Shown here in pieces: positions 22,701 through 33,853 of a stretch of 64,000 bases of DNA (positions are counted from its first letter, which is position 1; each line of letters begins with the position of its first letter). Origin of the DNA: Neoarius graeffei (Eukaryota > Chordata > Actinopteri > Siluriformes > Ariidae). The DNA lies in the NCBI RefSeq assembly GCF_027579695.1, contig NC_083592.1:37239714-37303713 (forward strand), read 5' to 3'. Below the pieces are notes generated by a model, which searched no databases, had not been told where the DNA came from, and was given only the letters and a program-made list of their open reading frames with translations. The translations under genes were made by a program, and so were the position numbers.

Positions 22701-25700
22701 CACATTTTCTTTACATTTTACTTCACATGTATCAAGGGATATGCGTGTCAGGGCTTGAGATCTTGGGACCTGTCAAACACATTAAATGTATACCGTAAAA
22801 TACCAAATAATAGCCCGGGCGATTATTTGTCTCAATCACGTAAGAGACCCGGCGCGTATTAGAGACTAGGCGGCTATTTGGAACAGGCGATTAATTCCTT
22901 CTTCACAAACACCTTCTCCAAAATCTACCTCAAAACGGGGAAAAAAATCATTCTCAGATAGGCCTACTTTTAACCAGTATAACTTACAGTTTGTTTAGAG
23001 TTAGATTACAGATAGCACGGTGCCGACTTCGGGGAATTTTGAAGACGCAGAATGCATCTTCGCATGGCACAGTCGGGGTGGATAAAGGATAAATCACACA
23101 CCTTTTCCTGTTAATGACTAGTTAAGCGCATGCTTTACAAAATAATCAAGAAACCACACCATTGTCTGTGCGCAGCACTGTGATTTAATTACTCTGCAAA
23201 GTTATGGTCACTTGCTATCACCCTCACCCATGCAGCCTCCACCCTTTGCGCTTCGCGATGTCTGTCAATCTGAAATTGCATGGAGGGCGCGACGTTGAAG
23301 CAACATAATTAGGGTGCGAAGTGTCAAACCAAAGGGTTTTTTCTTATGCTGAAAAATAAGTGACCTGCAGTGGCTACATACTGTCATCTTGCATCACGTT
23401 TCTCTCCAAGACGTCTCCCTATTTGGCCGATATGAGCCTATTCCCCGAGTGAGTTGGTACGGTGGCTCGACCCTGTAGAAAACTTAAAGTTCGGATGAAA
23501 GTTAGTTGAATAGGTTACTGACTTGTAGGCCTACATGTTGCCTGCCTGACGCGTGCTTCTGCCCAACTTGCACGACAGATTACTTGTTGAAAAGGCCCCT
23601 TGGATTAGATTGGCCGCGAGCAGACTGAAATGCATGTTAGAACGCTCTCACCTTTTTTGTAAAGCGTCTTCCAGATCCGAATGGGTAAGGGCAAGTGAAA
23701 TGGTATAAGGTCTTTTAATAAAACTCAGTGTGTGCTTTGACGCATGCATTCGGCAATTTAGGTCGTTTAACAGAAGCAGCAGTCCAACCTTGGAAACCCG
23801 CAGTCCTCAATGTCACCACACACGCTGGCTTTCGTTGGGTATACCCAAAGGGGTGGCTAAGACATCTGTCAAAAGTTACGGAGTTGCATTCCTCAAGAAA
23901 TATTACGGTAGACCAAGATTATAACATTGAAATGGCATGTTTATTATCACGTAACAAAATGTTGTAAACAGTATTATAGAAATAATTTCATTCATTCATT
24001 CATTCATTCATTCATTCATTCATTCATATTGTTTCGGTAGAAAACTATGCAATGCAAAATCGTTTAAACACCAGAAAACCAGAAAAGTGCTGGGCCTCAA
24101 GATTCTAGATAGAACGTTCGGACGCTTTTTTTTTTTTTTTTAGACCCCGGCGAGTATTCGGAACCGGCCTTTATTTGTCACAACACACGCGTACACCCGG
24201 CCGTTAAAGGGAACTCGGCGGTTAATTGGAACTCGGCTATTATTTGGTATTTTACGGTATACAACCCTGCTTAGCCGATTCCATGTGTGTAGCTTATGAA
24301 ATCTTTCTCCTACAGTAGCCAGTACTCTTCTAAAGGAAGAAATAAATACATAATAGTAATTTGAAAAAATATGATTTATGTAACAATAGATAGATGAACA
24401 TTGGTACATGAATCCATGGGTTTAGAAGCTGAAGCTGAACGTGACAATTCCATATTTCAATGCAAAATTGCTCGCTGCTAAACTTGGTCTACACAGGCTG
24501 TGCACTGAAACCGTGCAAAGCTCGCGCAGCCTGCTGGCGCTTCCGCAGGTGACGTCACGAATCTGGCTCCAGACTCCCTTGGGATTTTTCCAGATGCGTT
24601 TTGTTATTTTATTTTTTTCTGCTGTAGACAGATGGCCTTGTGCAAAATTACCCTTCTGGATGAGTGTGTAAAGGGACATACTTTCATAGAAAAAAAGAAA
24701 TTGGTTCAGGATATGCACTTTAAACTAGGGGTGGGTATTGCCAAGGACCTCACGATACGATACGCATCACGATACTTGAGTCACGATACGATACTGCGAT
24801 ATATTGCGATATTCTACATAGTTCACTGAAAAATGTAAACGCATTATGCATCTTAAAATCCGAGTTGTATGTACATCAGATGATAGTGATAATTCATGGG
24901 ACAAACTGAGTCAAAACAATGTAATTCTAATTATCCATGCCATTTTATTGTAACTATACAAGCGCAAGTTACAACATATTTGCAGGAACAACACACTGTC
25001 TGAAACACATTGAAAAGTGCAGTGGGCATCTTAGTCTCCCTGAGCACAATTATGAAACAAAGTGCAGTGTGGGTCAGTGTCCACTAGAGCTGTGCAATAT
25101 ATCGTATTTTTATCACGATATCGATATTGGTGTCAAACGATATCAAAATTCATAATATCGATATGAAACGATTTTTTGTCATTTGTCGAAAGGGACGTGC
25201 ACAATATTTCTACAATGGCAATAAAACAACAATAACATTGACGTGACAGTAAGGTAAAACGAACCCTTCTGTCCCCTAAGGCACACCGTAGCCTTGCATA
25301 CGTCATCCATTCTACTCCCGCGATATCTCCGCAACAGTAAAAAATCAGTTCTTCTGTTTTCATACGTGTCGGGTGATTTGATATATTGATTTCTTAATAT
25401 GTTGTTTGATTTGCTTGCTAATAGTTATAATAATACAATTAACATATATTTACGTCATATTTTTGGATGTGGGACTGGGTAATGTAAAAATGGCATCTAC
25501 GGAAGAAAACAAGCACAACAATATTAGCACATATCCAGCTTGCTAGCTGTGTTAGATGTGTTAAACCGTGTGGATTTAAGTGGAATAATTGCGAGTCGTC
25601 CTGTGGTCAAGGCAGCGTTTTAAGGTAAGGCAATTTGGTTATTAATGTTGCCCGCCGCGGCATGTTTACTTGGGTTCATTTGATTTTGACTTGTGCATCT

Positions 25701-28700
25701 GCAGCTAGCATCATGCTTTGAAGTAGGTTCTGCTAAGGACGGGTTTATTGTGCGATGTAGACGGACTCAGATGTAATTACATTGTTTTTAAAATTCCGTG
25801 CGCTTAAAACGGTGTCCCCCTGCTAATCATGTAGCCCTAATCATGTGTTGCTTTTACTTTTCTTAATGGCGAGTGAAATATCTCTGCAAATGGTATTTCA
25901 ATGCTGACATGCCAAAAAGATAGCGGAGTCCACATTTGGAAGAGGAAGGAAGAGAAGCCTATTTTCATGTTTGTTAATTCTTAAGGACTTGTCTCTATAT
26001 TGTGCGTGTTTAATGTTGGTGTCTTAACAACACACAAGCTTACGTTGTAGTGTGTGTGTGTGAGAGAGAGATTTTATCCTTGGCTGGCTACGAGCCAGTG
26101 TGGACGTTACGCAGTAATCACTGGTAATACCAGCACTGGCTCCATCCTCTGTGATCGGAAATGTTGAGTGAGGAGAACGTGAGCCTTGTGCAGGCGATAG
26201 GACCTATGCAAAGTACGCGCTTGCACAGTAAATAGTTTAAGTAAAAGGCGTTTCAGGGTACAACGGGAAGGGTTGACAGGTAGCCTATGAGGCCTGTACT
26301 ATAAAAATGTGGCCCGGTGCTTCAGGTGTTGATGATCAGGGCTTTAAAAAAAGGTGTATAAATATCGTTTTAAAAATCGCGATATCAATATTTACTGAAA
26401 AAATCGTGATATTGATTTTTTCCAATATCAAGCAGCCCTAGTGTCCACACACTGAAACTGAATTGAAACCTCAGTGAATCATGTTTCTTCTGAACTTTGA
26501 GTAAATACTCAAAATAAAATGCAGTGTCTCACACACACTAAAATTGAAAATGCAAGATAAAGTGCAGCTTCTTGCCTTTGGTCTTAAATGACAAAATTAA
26601 GTTCACAGTTACAGTAAGTCACACATCACTGAAGTAGACGGGAGGACTTTGGCGCTGTCCAGTGTAGTTTGCTTCGGGTCGGGTTTCGGTGGCTCCGGCT
26701 GAGCTAATATGTCGGGGTGGTGTCGTGCTAAGTAAGTTCGCAAGTTTGTTGTGTTACCTGAATATCTAATTGGAGCGAAACAGGTTTTGTAAAGTGCGTA
26801 CTCTTTGTCCAGCTCACTGTTTTTTTTTCTCCTTTCCTTTGGAATCCAAAGTGCCTCCAAACATCTGCCTTAAAGTTCGGCAGCGTCTCTAGGTTTACAT
26901 TAACAGCCACGCTTGCTTGTTTTTTTTTTCCTCACTGCAACCACCGGGAAAAAAAGAGAAGATGAAGAGTGCCTTGCAGTGAGGTAGCGGCACAGCGACA
27001 CCTTGCGGAGCGGAGGTGCGGAAGTCGTACTGGATTTACAACCCGTCTGAAACATGATTTATTATTTGAAAAAATATCGATATTCAAATTTTGAGTATCG
27101 ATATTGAATCGGAAGACAAAGTATCACGATATATCGCCATATCGATAATTTTGCCCACCCCTACTTTAAACATTGCGTTCCATTAGGCTGGCAGGGGGAG
27201 TAGGCTCTCTTCTGTGTGATCTTTAAAGTGAATATCCTGGTCCAATTTCGTGTGTTTTTTTATATGAAAGCATGTCCCTTTACACACTCATCCAGAAGGG
27301 TAATTTTGCACAAGGCCATCTGTCTACAGCAGAAAAAAATAAAATAACAAAACGAGTCTGGAAAAATCCCAAGGGAGTCTGGAGCCAGATTTGTGACGTT
27401 ACCTGCGGAAGCTCCAGCAGGCTGCGAGAGCTTTGCACGGTTTCAGTGCACAGCCTGTGTAGACCAAGCGCTCCTATTTCTCTCTCATTGTCCGGTCTTT
27501 TGGGAAACGATGAGTACTAATCCCATCAAGATTGGTGTTGCTACACCCTCCTACGATACATCTGTTAACCATTTTAATAATTAGGCGATAATGTTGAAGA
27601 AATTTGCAGAAAACTACCAGGTCGTTTTCTCATAAACCAGCGCTGCCGTAGGATTCAGAAGGAGGCGTCCCGCACGCGACGTCATGAAAATCAATGTTTG
27701 CCAGGAAATCCAAATGCCAAGTTTTTCCAGAGGCGGACCAATTCGCCTCAAATGGCTTGATTTTCAACTGAATTTTTCTGGTATTGTGCAAGGTAAAAAA
27801 AATTGCGCAAAATGCAAAATGTGACAGATATTTGACCAAAGTTTAATATAAAATAGGAGAATTACATTAATCTTGCTCCTGAATTTACCCAAGATGTGCC
27901 CTTTAACTAGTTTTAGAATGCTACTTTAAGCTGATATGTGATTGATCTAACGGTAAAACAGGACAAGGGCTCTAGAACTTTTTTGGCATGTTGAAAGGTT
28001 ATAATTTTACTTGGCAACAGAATGTATCTGAATTCTGATTGGTTGTTATATTATTGCCCTTTTGTTGTCTTCTTGAGCCCAGAGCAGAGGGAGTAACCAA
28101 AAATTTCTGATCAAGAAAGCGGAGGCTGTTATGCTTATTACGTGAAAATGTTTGATTTGATTAAAAGGTGTCTGGGCCACGAAAAATGTCCAAATCACCA
28201 TCGGGTTGTTGTTGTTTACATGTGTCATGTTACAGGAACTTGGTCAGGGCTCTGCAGGTCTTAACTGAAGCACTTTAAATTAAAGGTTAGCGAGCTGCTA
28301 AAGTTTGCAGACACTGAACAAGCAGGACTCGGTGCAATATTAGCCAACATTAGCACAATTTGATATGATTTAATAACATCTTTGTAACCTTAATGAACAC
28401 CAGTTGTGTCAATATTTAGTCGGATTGTTATTTACATGCCACACAAACTTAGAAAACAGTCATATTCATATGTTGTCGTTTTTACACACTGAATACGAAC
28501 TGTTGTTTGATTCATTTTACAAGCTAATCTAACGTTACATTCTTCAAGGACAGTTTGCTAGCTACCAGCTGGTCACTGCACTGCAACAACACTTGCTAAT
28601 TGACATGGTAGCTGAACTTGCTTGCTGTTTTCGTGACCACGCCCCCCCCCCAGAGCAAATATTCATGGGCGAATTTTGCGTGGGGGGCGGCACGGTGGTG

Positions 28701-31700
28701 TAGTGGTTAGCGCTGTCGCCTCACAGCAAGAAGGTCCTGGGTTCGAGCCCCGTGGCCGGCGAGGGCCTTTCTGTGCAGAGTTTGCATGTTCTCCCCGTGT
28801 CCGCGTGGGTTTCCTCCGGGTGCTCCGGTTTCCCCCACAGTCCAAAGACATGCAGGTTAGGTTAACTGGTGACTCTAAATTGACCGTAGGTGTGAATGGT
28901 TGTCTGTATCTATGTGTCAGCCCTGTGATGACCTGGCGACTTGTCCAGGGTGTACCCCGCCTTTCGCCCATAGTCAGCTGGGATAGGCTCCAGCTTGCCT
29001 GCGACCCTGTAGAAGGATAAAGCGGCTAGAGATGATATGAGAATTTTGCGTGGTTCCACCCAGTGGAAACCTACAGTAACCATTTGTGTACAGCGCATGG
29101 AGTGTGATTTTTTTTTTTCTTTCTTTCTTTTTTCAATCAGAAATATTGGTAGGGACACGTCCATACCCAATTCTACGCCTATGGCAGTAAGCCATAATAA
29201 ATGAGTCAATATTTGGTGTGAGACGACCCTTTGCTTTAAAAAAAAAAAATAATAGAAGAAGAAAGCTTTGTCATATGCATACTTCAAGCACAGTGAGATT
29301 CATCCTCTGCATTTAACCAATCTGAAGCAGTGAACACACACACAGAGCAGTGGGCAGCCACACTACAGTGCCCGGGGAGCAGTCAGGGGTTAGGTACAGT
29401 GGTGCTTGAAAGTTAGTGAACCCTTTAGAATTTTCTATATTGCTGCATAAATATGACCTAAAACATCATCAGATTTTCACCCAAGTCCTAAAAGTAGATA
29501 AAGAGAACCCAGTTAAACAAATGACATAAAAATATTATACTTGGTCATTTATTTATTCAGGAAAATGATCCAATATTACATATCTGTGAGTGGCAAAAGT
29601 ACGTGAATGTCTAGGATTAGCAGTTAATTTGAAGGTGAAATTAGAGTCGGGTGGTTTCAATCAATGGGATGACAATCAGGTGTGAGTGGGCACCCTGTTT
29701 TATTTAAAGAACAGGGATCTATCAAAGTCTGATCTTCACAACACATGTTTGTGGAAGTGTATCATGGCACAAATAAAGGAGATTTCTGAGGACCTCAGAA
29801 AAAGCATTGTTGATGCTCATCAGGCTGGAAAAGGTTACAAAACCATCTCTAAAGAGTTTGGACTCCACCAATCCACAGTCAGACAGATTGTGTACAAATG
29901 GAGGAAATTCAAGACCATTGTTACCCTCCCCAGGAGTAGGGCTGGGTATTGATCAAAATTTTTCGATTCCGGTTCCGATACCTTCATTTCGATACCGGTT
30001 CCTGAACGGTACCTTTCTCGATTCCTAATTTATAATATTAATCCTGGAAAAAATTAAAATTTCATTACACATTCTGTTGCACATATTGGAGTATATTTAT
30101 TCAAGTTATTTCCAGTGCAAAAAGAACACCAACACACACTATCATATTCACACACGCCAATGTAATCAACAGTTTTTCTTCAAGAAAATTAACATCATAG
30201 CCTTCTCAGAACCACTCATCCGCGGTTACAGCCACATCCCTGACGTCTTTCAATTCTGTCTTGACCCTTTCCTTCTCGGCGGCATACCAGGCAGGTATGC
30301 ATGTGTTTGCCAGCATGTCTCTGCTGGGGGGTTGATACCTGGGGTTAAGGGTTCTTATCTCCCTAATTGACAAACATTAGACAAAACATCAAAAATAAAA
30401 TGGTTATGTTCTCATTGCTTAAAAACACATCACTTAAAATACATCTAGGCTTAATTTAGATAAAGATAAAGGATTACAGATAAATATAAATGAAGGATTT
30501 ATTCAACAATATCCTGTACAGCCAACTTACCTAAACCACGGAGTCTCCATTGTAGAAAAAGGCAGCAAACCTTTCACCAAAAACTGTCACTGCCCTGTGG
30601 CACTCGGCTTGTTTTTCTTTGGTCATTTTGGCCTTTTCTGCTAGTGTGAATGGATTTACGGTAGCTGCCTGCCTTTTCCTCCTCACATCAGGGACCTGGG
30701 CAGAGGCTGTGAAGGTTTTATACGTTAAGTTTTTGAGACTAGGGGGAGGTGAATATTTTTTTTAAATAACACTCATGCATGCGCGCACACATATAGGCAG
30801 CCTACCCAATGATGGAGCACATTTTAAAAGCTAGCATTTAGATAACTTTTCACTTGGCTAGTTACATAGCCATTAAACAAAGTTAGGCGCTAATATCTTA
30901 CTGTACCGTTAGCTATACATAAACTTACAACAACCTAGCTCTTACCGTGACAAACAAAGCAGTTCAACGGAATTCACGGAACAGCTTACCAGGTGAAATA
31001 TCAGACACGACGCTGTGCTCGGTACTTTCAGATGAATCCGAGTCTGGTGGTAAAACGTCCTGTAGAGAAGTCGGGGGTGGCGAAGGTGCAAGTTGGTGTG
31101 TGAGAGAAGACGGTGCAACTCTCCGCTCTCAGATTTATTCCATGCACCGTCAAATGCTTTAGGAAATTTGAAGTGTTGCCTGACTTGCAGGTGATGCTCT
31201 TGTCGCATATATTGCACCGCGCAGTATTGTTATCGCTCTTGCTAAAATATAACCAAGCTTTCGACTTCGGCATTTTGTAGCCATTGACGACGCAACAAAG
31301 TAGTGCCCCCTACAACATGGGAAACATGCTTTTTCATGCACGCGAACGTTTCAGCCAATCACAGGTGGCATTATCGGGTCATAAGCACGCCAGCACGGAT
31401 CAGAGCCCACTCCACTTTACATGTGATTAACCTCTGGGAACCGAAAAGTGGAACCGAAAGGCGAGGCATGTTTCAATACCCAGAAGAACCGTAACATTTC
31501 GGTCGGTGCCATGAAGGAACCGAATTTCGGTGCCCAGCCCTACCCAGGAGTGGTCGACCAACAAAGATCACTCTAAGAGCAAGGCGTGTAATAGTCGGTG
31601 AGGTCACAAAAGACCCCAGGGTAACTTCTAAGCAACTGAAGGCCTCTCTCACATTGGCTAATGTTCATGAGTCCACCATCAGGAGAACACTGAACAACAA

Positions 31701-33710
31701 TGATGTGCATGGCAGGGTTGCAAGGAGAAAGCCACTGCTCTCCAAAAAGAACATTGCTGCTCATCTGCAGTTTGCTAAAGATCACATGGACAAGCCAGAA
31801 GGCTATTGGAAAAATGTTTTTTGTGGACGGATGAGACCAAAATAGAACTTTTTGGTTTAAATGAGAAGCGTTATGTTTGGAGAAAGGAAAACACTGCATT
31901 CCAGCATAAGCACCTTATCCCATCTGTGAAACATGGTGGTGGTAGTATCATGGTTTGGGCCTGTTTTGCTGCATCTGGGCCAGGACGGCTTGCCATCATT
32001 GATGGAACAATGAATTCTGAATTATACCAGCGAATTCTAAAGGAAAATGTCAGGACATCTGTCCATGAACTGAATCTCAAGAGAAGGTGGGTCATGCAGC
32101 AAGACAACGACCCTAAGCGCACAAGTCGTTCTACCAAAGAATGGTTAAAGAAGAATAAAGTTAATGTTTTGGAATGGCCAAGTCAAAGTCCTGATCTTAA
32201 TCCAATGGAAATGTTGTGGAAGGACCTGAAGCGAGCAGTTCATGTGAGGAAACCCACCAACATCCCAGAGTTGAAGCTGTTTTGTACGGAGGAATGGGCT
32301 AAAATTCCTCCAAGCCGGTGTGCAGGACTGATCAACAGTTACCGCAAACGTTTAGTTGCAGTTATTGCTGCACAAGGGGGTCACACCAGATACTGAAAGC
32401 AAAGGTTCACATACTTTTGCCATTCACAGATATGTAATATTGGATCATTTTCCTCAATAAATAAATGAGCAAGTATAATATTTTTTGTCTCATTTGTTTA
32501 ACTGGGTTCTCTTTATCTACTTTTAGGACTTGTGTGAAAATCTGATGATGTTTTAGGTCATATTTATACAGAAATATAGAAAATTCTAAAGGGTACACAA
32601 ACTTTTTCAAGTATGACTGTACCTTGCTCAAGGGCACTTCAGTCCAAGGCCGCCCCATGTTAACTTTTGAACTGTGGGGGAAACCAGAGCACCCGGAGAA
32701 AACCCATGCAGACACGGGGAGAACATGCAAACTCCACACAGAAAGGCCCCTGCCGGCAGCTGGGCTTGAACCTAGAACCTTCTTGCTGTGAGGCGACAGT
32801 GCTAACCACTACACCACTGTGCCGCCCAATAATAGTAGTCTCCGGTACAATGAGTGCAGTTTGATAAGGAAATGAGCTGTAGGTTTTACTGAGCATCTTT
32901 CAGAACTAGCCACAGCTCTTCTGGACACTTTGACTGTCGTACTCGCTTCTTAATTTTGCACCAAAACCCAGCAGCCTTCATTATGTTTGTTTTTCTGAAA
33001 AGTGGTCTCTTAGATAATATGCTGCTTTCTGTACTGAGAAACTTTTTTTTTTTTTTTGTCCTGTACTATTTAACTTCATGCTATTAAATTAATGTTTGGA
33101 ACTCGCAAACATTTTTGTACTGACTCAATAATTTAGGTCATAAAACAAAAATCTATAACAAGCTTTTACTAAAGACAAGACATAGGGTTTTGCACAGTAC
33201 TGAAGTCTTAACTTTTCATTCCAGTAAAACGTTTAAGAATTGAGAAAAGCACACAAGAAGAGGCTGAGAAATTTGAACTAATGGCAGAGAAAGGTATGTA
33301 CATGTTTTTATTTTAACCTTAGTCAAGTTTTACAAGAGAAACAACTGACAAAACCCCATACAGCTGAAAGTGGTCCTATAAGAGTGACAACATTCATACC
33401 AACAGAATAACAAGTTCTTATCAGTCAAAGTATTTTTACTGAAAATACTGACTCATGTGAACGTTCTCTTTTAGAGTTTGAACAAACAGAGGGAAGTCTA
33501 CAAACAAATGAAATATCAGTGAGTTTTTATTGTTGTTTTTTCCATTGCTGTTCTGTCATGCGTACCAAAGCTGAACTGTATTATAACACCTGACCTGTGT
33601 TTGAATGTTTTCTGCAGCTTGATGGCTCAAACGCGACACATTTGCGGTTTCTCCTCCTCTCTGGATATGATCATTTTGTCTCGATGCACACAGTGGGGAT
33701 ACAGGCATAA
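16750..33710 (+). CDS. ift25: Intraflagellar transport protein 25 (IFT25/HSPB11)
   Basis: IFT25 is an IFT-B subunit that pairs with IFT27 and is needed for Hedgehog component exit from cilia. Coding exons are 16750-16844, 16955-17061, 33225-33293, 33475-33518 and 33618-33710, giving 135 residues against 144 in human. Frames join at GG|A, G|TA and G|AG. Readable parts: [50 protein letters not shown], and [18 protein letters not shown], a single galactose-binding-like jelly roll. The start has two adjacent Met codons; an in-frame ATG at 16663 would add residues not expected from human. Intron 2 is 16.2 kb and nearly all transposon. The gene ends 552 bp from the end of the convergent MCCC2. Confidence 0.95.
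17091..18695 (-). mobile_element. Tc1 transposon in IFT25 intron 2
   Basis: Ends CAACCCCAATTCCAAAAAAG and CTTTTTTGGAATCGGGGTC are flanked by TA at 17089-17090 and 18696-18697. It has the subterminal repeats typical of a widespread teleost Tc1 family. The transposase is on the minus strand. Confidence 0.9.
17340..18387 (-). pseudogene. Tc1 transposase with Glu to Gly at the active site
   Basis: N-terminal part [20 protein letters not shown] through [19 protein letters not shown], then a frame change near 18060-18140, then a long C-terminal part with [27 protein letters not shown] and [11 protein letters not shown]. The residue 34 positions after the second Asp is Gly (SPIGNIW), where the family has Glu (SPIENIW). 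The frameshift and the lost catalytic Glu both argue against activity. Confidence 0.88.
18960..19000. repeat. TAA microsatellite
   Basis: About nine to ten TAA units ending at the TA target of the next Tc1 element. Confidence 0.9.
19001..20637 (-). mobile_element. Tc1 transposon, old copy
   Basis: Ends CAGTTAGTCCTTTAAATATT and, inverted, CAGTTAGGTCCATATATATT, with TA on both sides. Transposase remnants are on the minus strand. Confidence 0.88.
19280..20324 (-). pseudogene. Tc1 transposase relic
   Basis: Pieces in order on the minus strand: [20 protein letters not shown], a helix-turn-helix ([20 protein letters not shown]), [20 protein letters not shown], a [11 protein letters not shown]-like block near 19820, and [20 protein letters not shown]. 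Several frameshifts and stops follow; no complete catalytic triad is readable. Confidence 0.8.
20660..21018 (+). mobile_element. tRNA-derived SINE with AATAAAGC tail (type 2)
   Basis: The 5' half shares the tRNA-like head with V-SINEs (TAGTGGTTAGCATGGTCGCC, then GGTTCTGAGTTCGACCCC). The 3' half differs: TGCCCTTGAGCAAGGTACTT, then CTGTGCTTGAAGTGTGCATG and AATAAAGCTTTCTTCTTCT. A split copy is at 29263-32827 on the minus strand. Confidence 0.85.
21493..21717 (+). pseudogene. THAP zinc finger exon of Kolobok-type element
   Basis: Starts [20 protein letters not shown], then [19 protein letters not shown]. The C-x4-C pair, the HRFPKD stretch and the Trp match the first half of a C2CH THAP domain. 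A donor-like GTAAGA follows AGG at about 21690, so this is likely one exon. The same start occurs in copy B at 27572 (minus), where a stop follows MREK. Confidence 0.75.
21806..22697 (-). mobile_element. Internally deleted LINE with endonuclease domain
   Basis: On the minus strand: a 5' leader, then an apurinic-endonuclease-type frame ([59 protein letters not shown], with [20 protein letters not shown] further on). It then passes straight into a 3' tail (CCTCCCAAAGGGGTTAATAA, ATCTAATCTAATCTA). The reverse transcriptase is missing. Such fused 5' plus 3' forms can move using a full LINE. Confidence 0.75.
22791..24259. mobile_element. TA-flanked DNA transposon, unclassified
   Basis: Ends TACCGTAAAATACCAAATAA and the exact complement, flanked by TA. 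The following parts (AATAGCCCGGGCGATTATT and AATAGCCGAGTTCCAATTA) diverge. No transposase was readable. Target TA suggests Tc1/mariner/pogo. Confidence 0.7.
23987..24027. repeat. ATTC microsatellite
   Basis: About ten CATT/ATTC units. Confidence 0.95.
25085..26440. mobile_element. Second hAT nested in the first
   Basis: Ends TAGAGCTGTGCAATATATCG and ATATCAAGCAGCCCTA, with the eight-base duplication GTGTCCAC (25077-25084, 26441-26448). The only frame starting with Met is short ([11 protein letters not shown]). It is a nonautonomous copy. Confidence 0.9.
26609..26910 (-). pseudogene. BED zinc finger start of a hAT transposase
   Basis: [20 protein letters not shown], then after a frame change [20 protein letters not shown] and [20 protein letters not shown]. 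The TC pair and HHPD match a BED finger, but the first Cys of the family pattern reads Tyr (ALYKTC). No catalytic core follows. Confidence 0.75.
27223..27906 (-). mobile_element. Kolobok-type element B, deletion derivative
   Basis: Minus-strand orientation, TTAA at both ends (27223-27226, 27903-27906). The THAP start [20 protein letters not shown] is at 27572-27475. It then jumps to the 3' end region shared with 24485-24720. It is 0.68 kb against 3.6 kb for A. Confidence 0.7.
27907..28670. other. IFT25 intron 2, no feature seen
   Basis: AT-rich intron sequence, no gene or clear repeat terminus recognised. Confidence 0.45.
28684..29040 (+). mobile_element. V-SINE 1
   Basis: tRNA-like head with A box (TAGTGGTTAGCGCTGTCGCC) and B box (GGGTTCGAGCCCC), central GGCGACTTGTCCAGGGTGTA, and a tail GCGGCTAGAGATGATATGA. 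The duplication GAATTTTGCGTGG lies at 28671-28683 and 29041-29053. Confidence 0.93.
29937..31542 (-). mobile_element. hAT transposon inside the Tc1
   Basis: Ends TAGGGCTGGGTATTGA and, inverted, TAGGGCTGGGCACCGA, with a perfect eight-base duplication CCCAGGAG (29929-29936, 31543-31550). It carries minus-strand transposase fragments. Confidence 0.93.
30195..31273 (-). pseudogene. hAT transposase fragments (BED finger and core)
   Basis: BED finger start at 31273: [20 protein letters not shown], then [10 protein letters not shown] and [10 protein letters not shown]. Further on are [20 protein letters not shown] (near 30650) and [20 protein letters not shown] then [14 protein letters not shown] (near 30330-30210), which resemble the start of the hAT catalytic core. 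Separate exons or decayed pieces; no full core or dimerisation region. Confidence 0.75.
32829..33206 (-). repeat. Dispersed repeat with CAGTACTG end, copy 2
   Basis: Inverted copy of 12781-13175: begins TAGTAGTCTCCGGTACAATG and ends GGTTTTGCACAGTACTG. It lies just before IFT25 exon 3. Confidence 0.6.
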
Positions 33711-33772
33711 GACTGACTTGAATGAGTTGCCAAGACTTGTAAAGTAGCCTTATATCATGTACAGCAATCATT

Positions 33773-33778
33773 ATTAAA
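33773..33778 (+). terminator. Candidate IFT25 polyadenylation signal
   Basis: ATTAAA 63 bases after the stop at 33710. A canonical AATAAA at 33927-33932 lies in a SINE tail and is an alternative. Confidence 0.4.
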
Positions 33779-33853
33779 AATCTCATTGCATTTTGTACTA
33801 AACCAAACCCTCATAAATGTGTCAAATAATCTGACCATAACGGAATCTGAACA

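Larger units (their letters stand above)
21151..24723 (+). mobile_element. Kolobok-type transposon A (THAP, TTAA)
   Basis: The left end has TTAA then CGTGCATATCACGGGTAAAT; the right end has GGATATGCACTTTAA. The second copy (27223-27906) shows the same two ends inverted. TTAA targets plus a THAP-type zinc finger frame fit the Kolobok superfamily. The element holds an internally deleted LINE and a TA-flanked transposon; no DDE domain was recognised. Assignment is inference from target and domain. Confidence 0.65.
24726..27163 (-). mobile_element. hAT transposon, inserted at the end of Kolobok A
   Basis: Ends TAGGGGTGGG and CCCACCCCTA with a perfect eight-base duplication CTTTAAAC (24718-24725, 27164-27171). 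The ends are rich in ATCG-type repeats. A nested hAT is at 25085-26440. The BED finger relic is on the minus strand. Confidence 0.9.
29765..32396 (+). pseudogene. Tc1 transposase split by a hAT
   Basis: Parts are [20 protein letters not shown] to TIVTLPR (29765-29936), then after the hAT SGRPTK-type sequence to YWKNVF, a one-base frame change near 31820, and [11 protein letters not shown] to [11 protein letters not shown]34E positions remain (DETK, QQDNDPK, NPMEMLW), but KRTS replaces KHTS. The hAT insertion and the frame change disable it. Confidence 0.88.
29397..32619 (+). mobile_element. Tc1 transposon inside the SINE, itself split by a hAT
   Basis: Same family as 14524-16121. Ends CAGTGGTGCTTGAAAG and CTTTTTCAAGTATGACTG with TA on both sides. 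A hAT interrupts it at 29937-31542. Confidence 0.92.
29263..32827 (-). mobile_element. Type 2 SINE, split by a Tc1
   Basis: Minus orientation: head at 32827-32622 (GTGGTTAGCACTGTCGCCTC), tail at 29396-29263 with CTGTGCTTGAAGTATGCATA. The two parts join at a TA across the Tc1 at 29397-32619 and match the whole copy at 20660-21018. Confidence 0.88.

Noticed and set aside
28700-28770. tRNA genes in the V-SINE and type 3 SINE heads
   Set aside because: A and B boxes are present, but they are followed by SINE bodies and flanked by target duplications; the tRNA fold is not kept.
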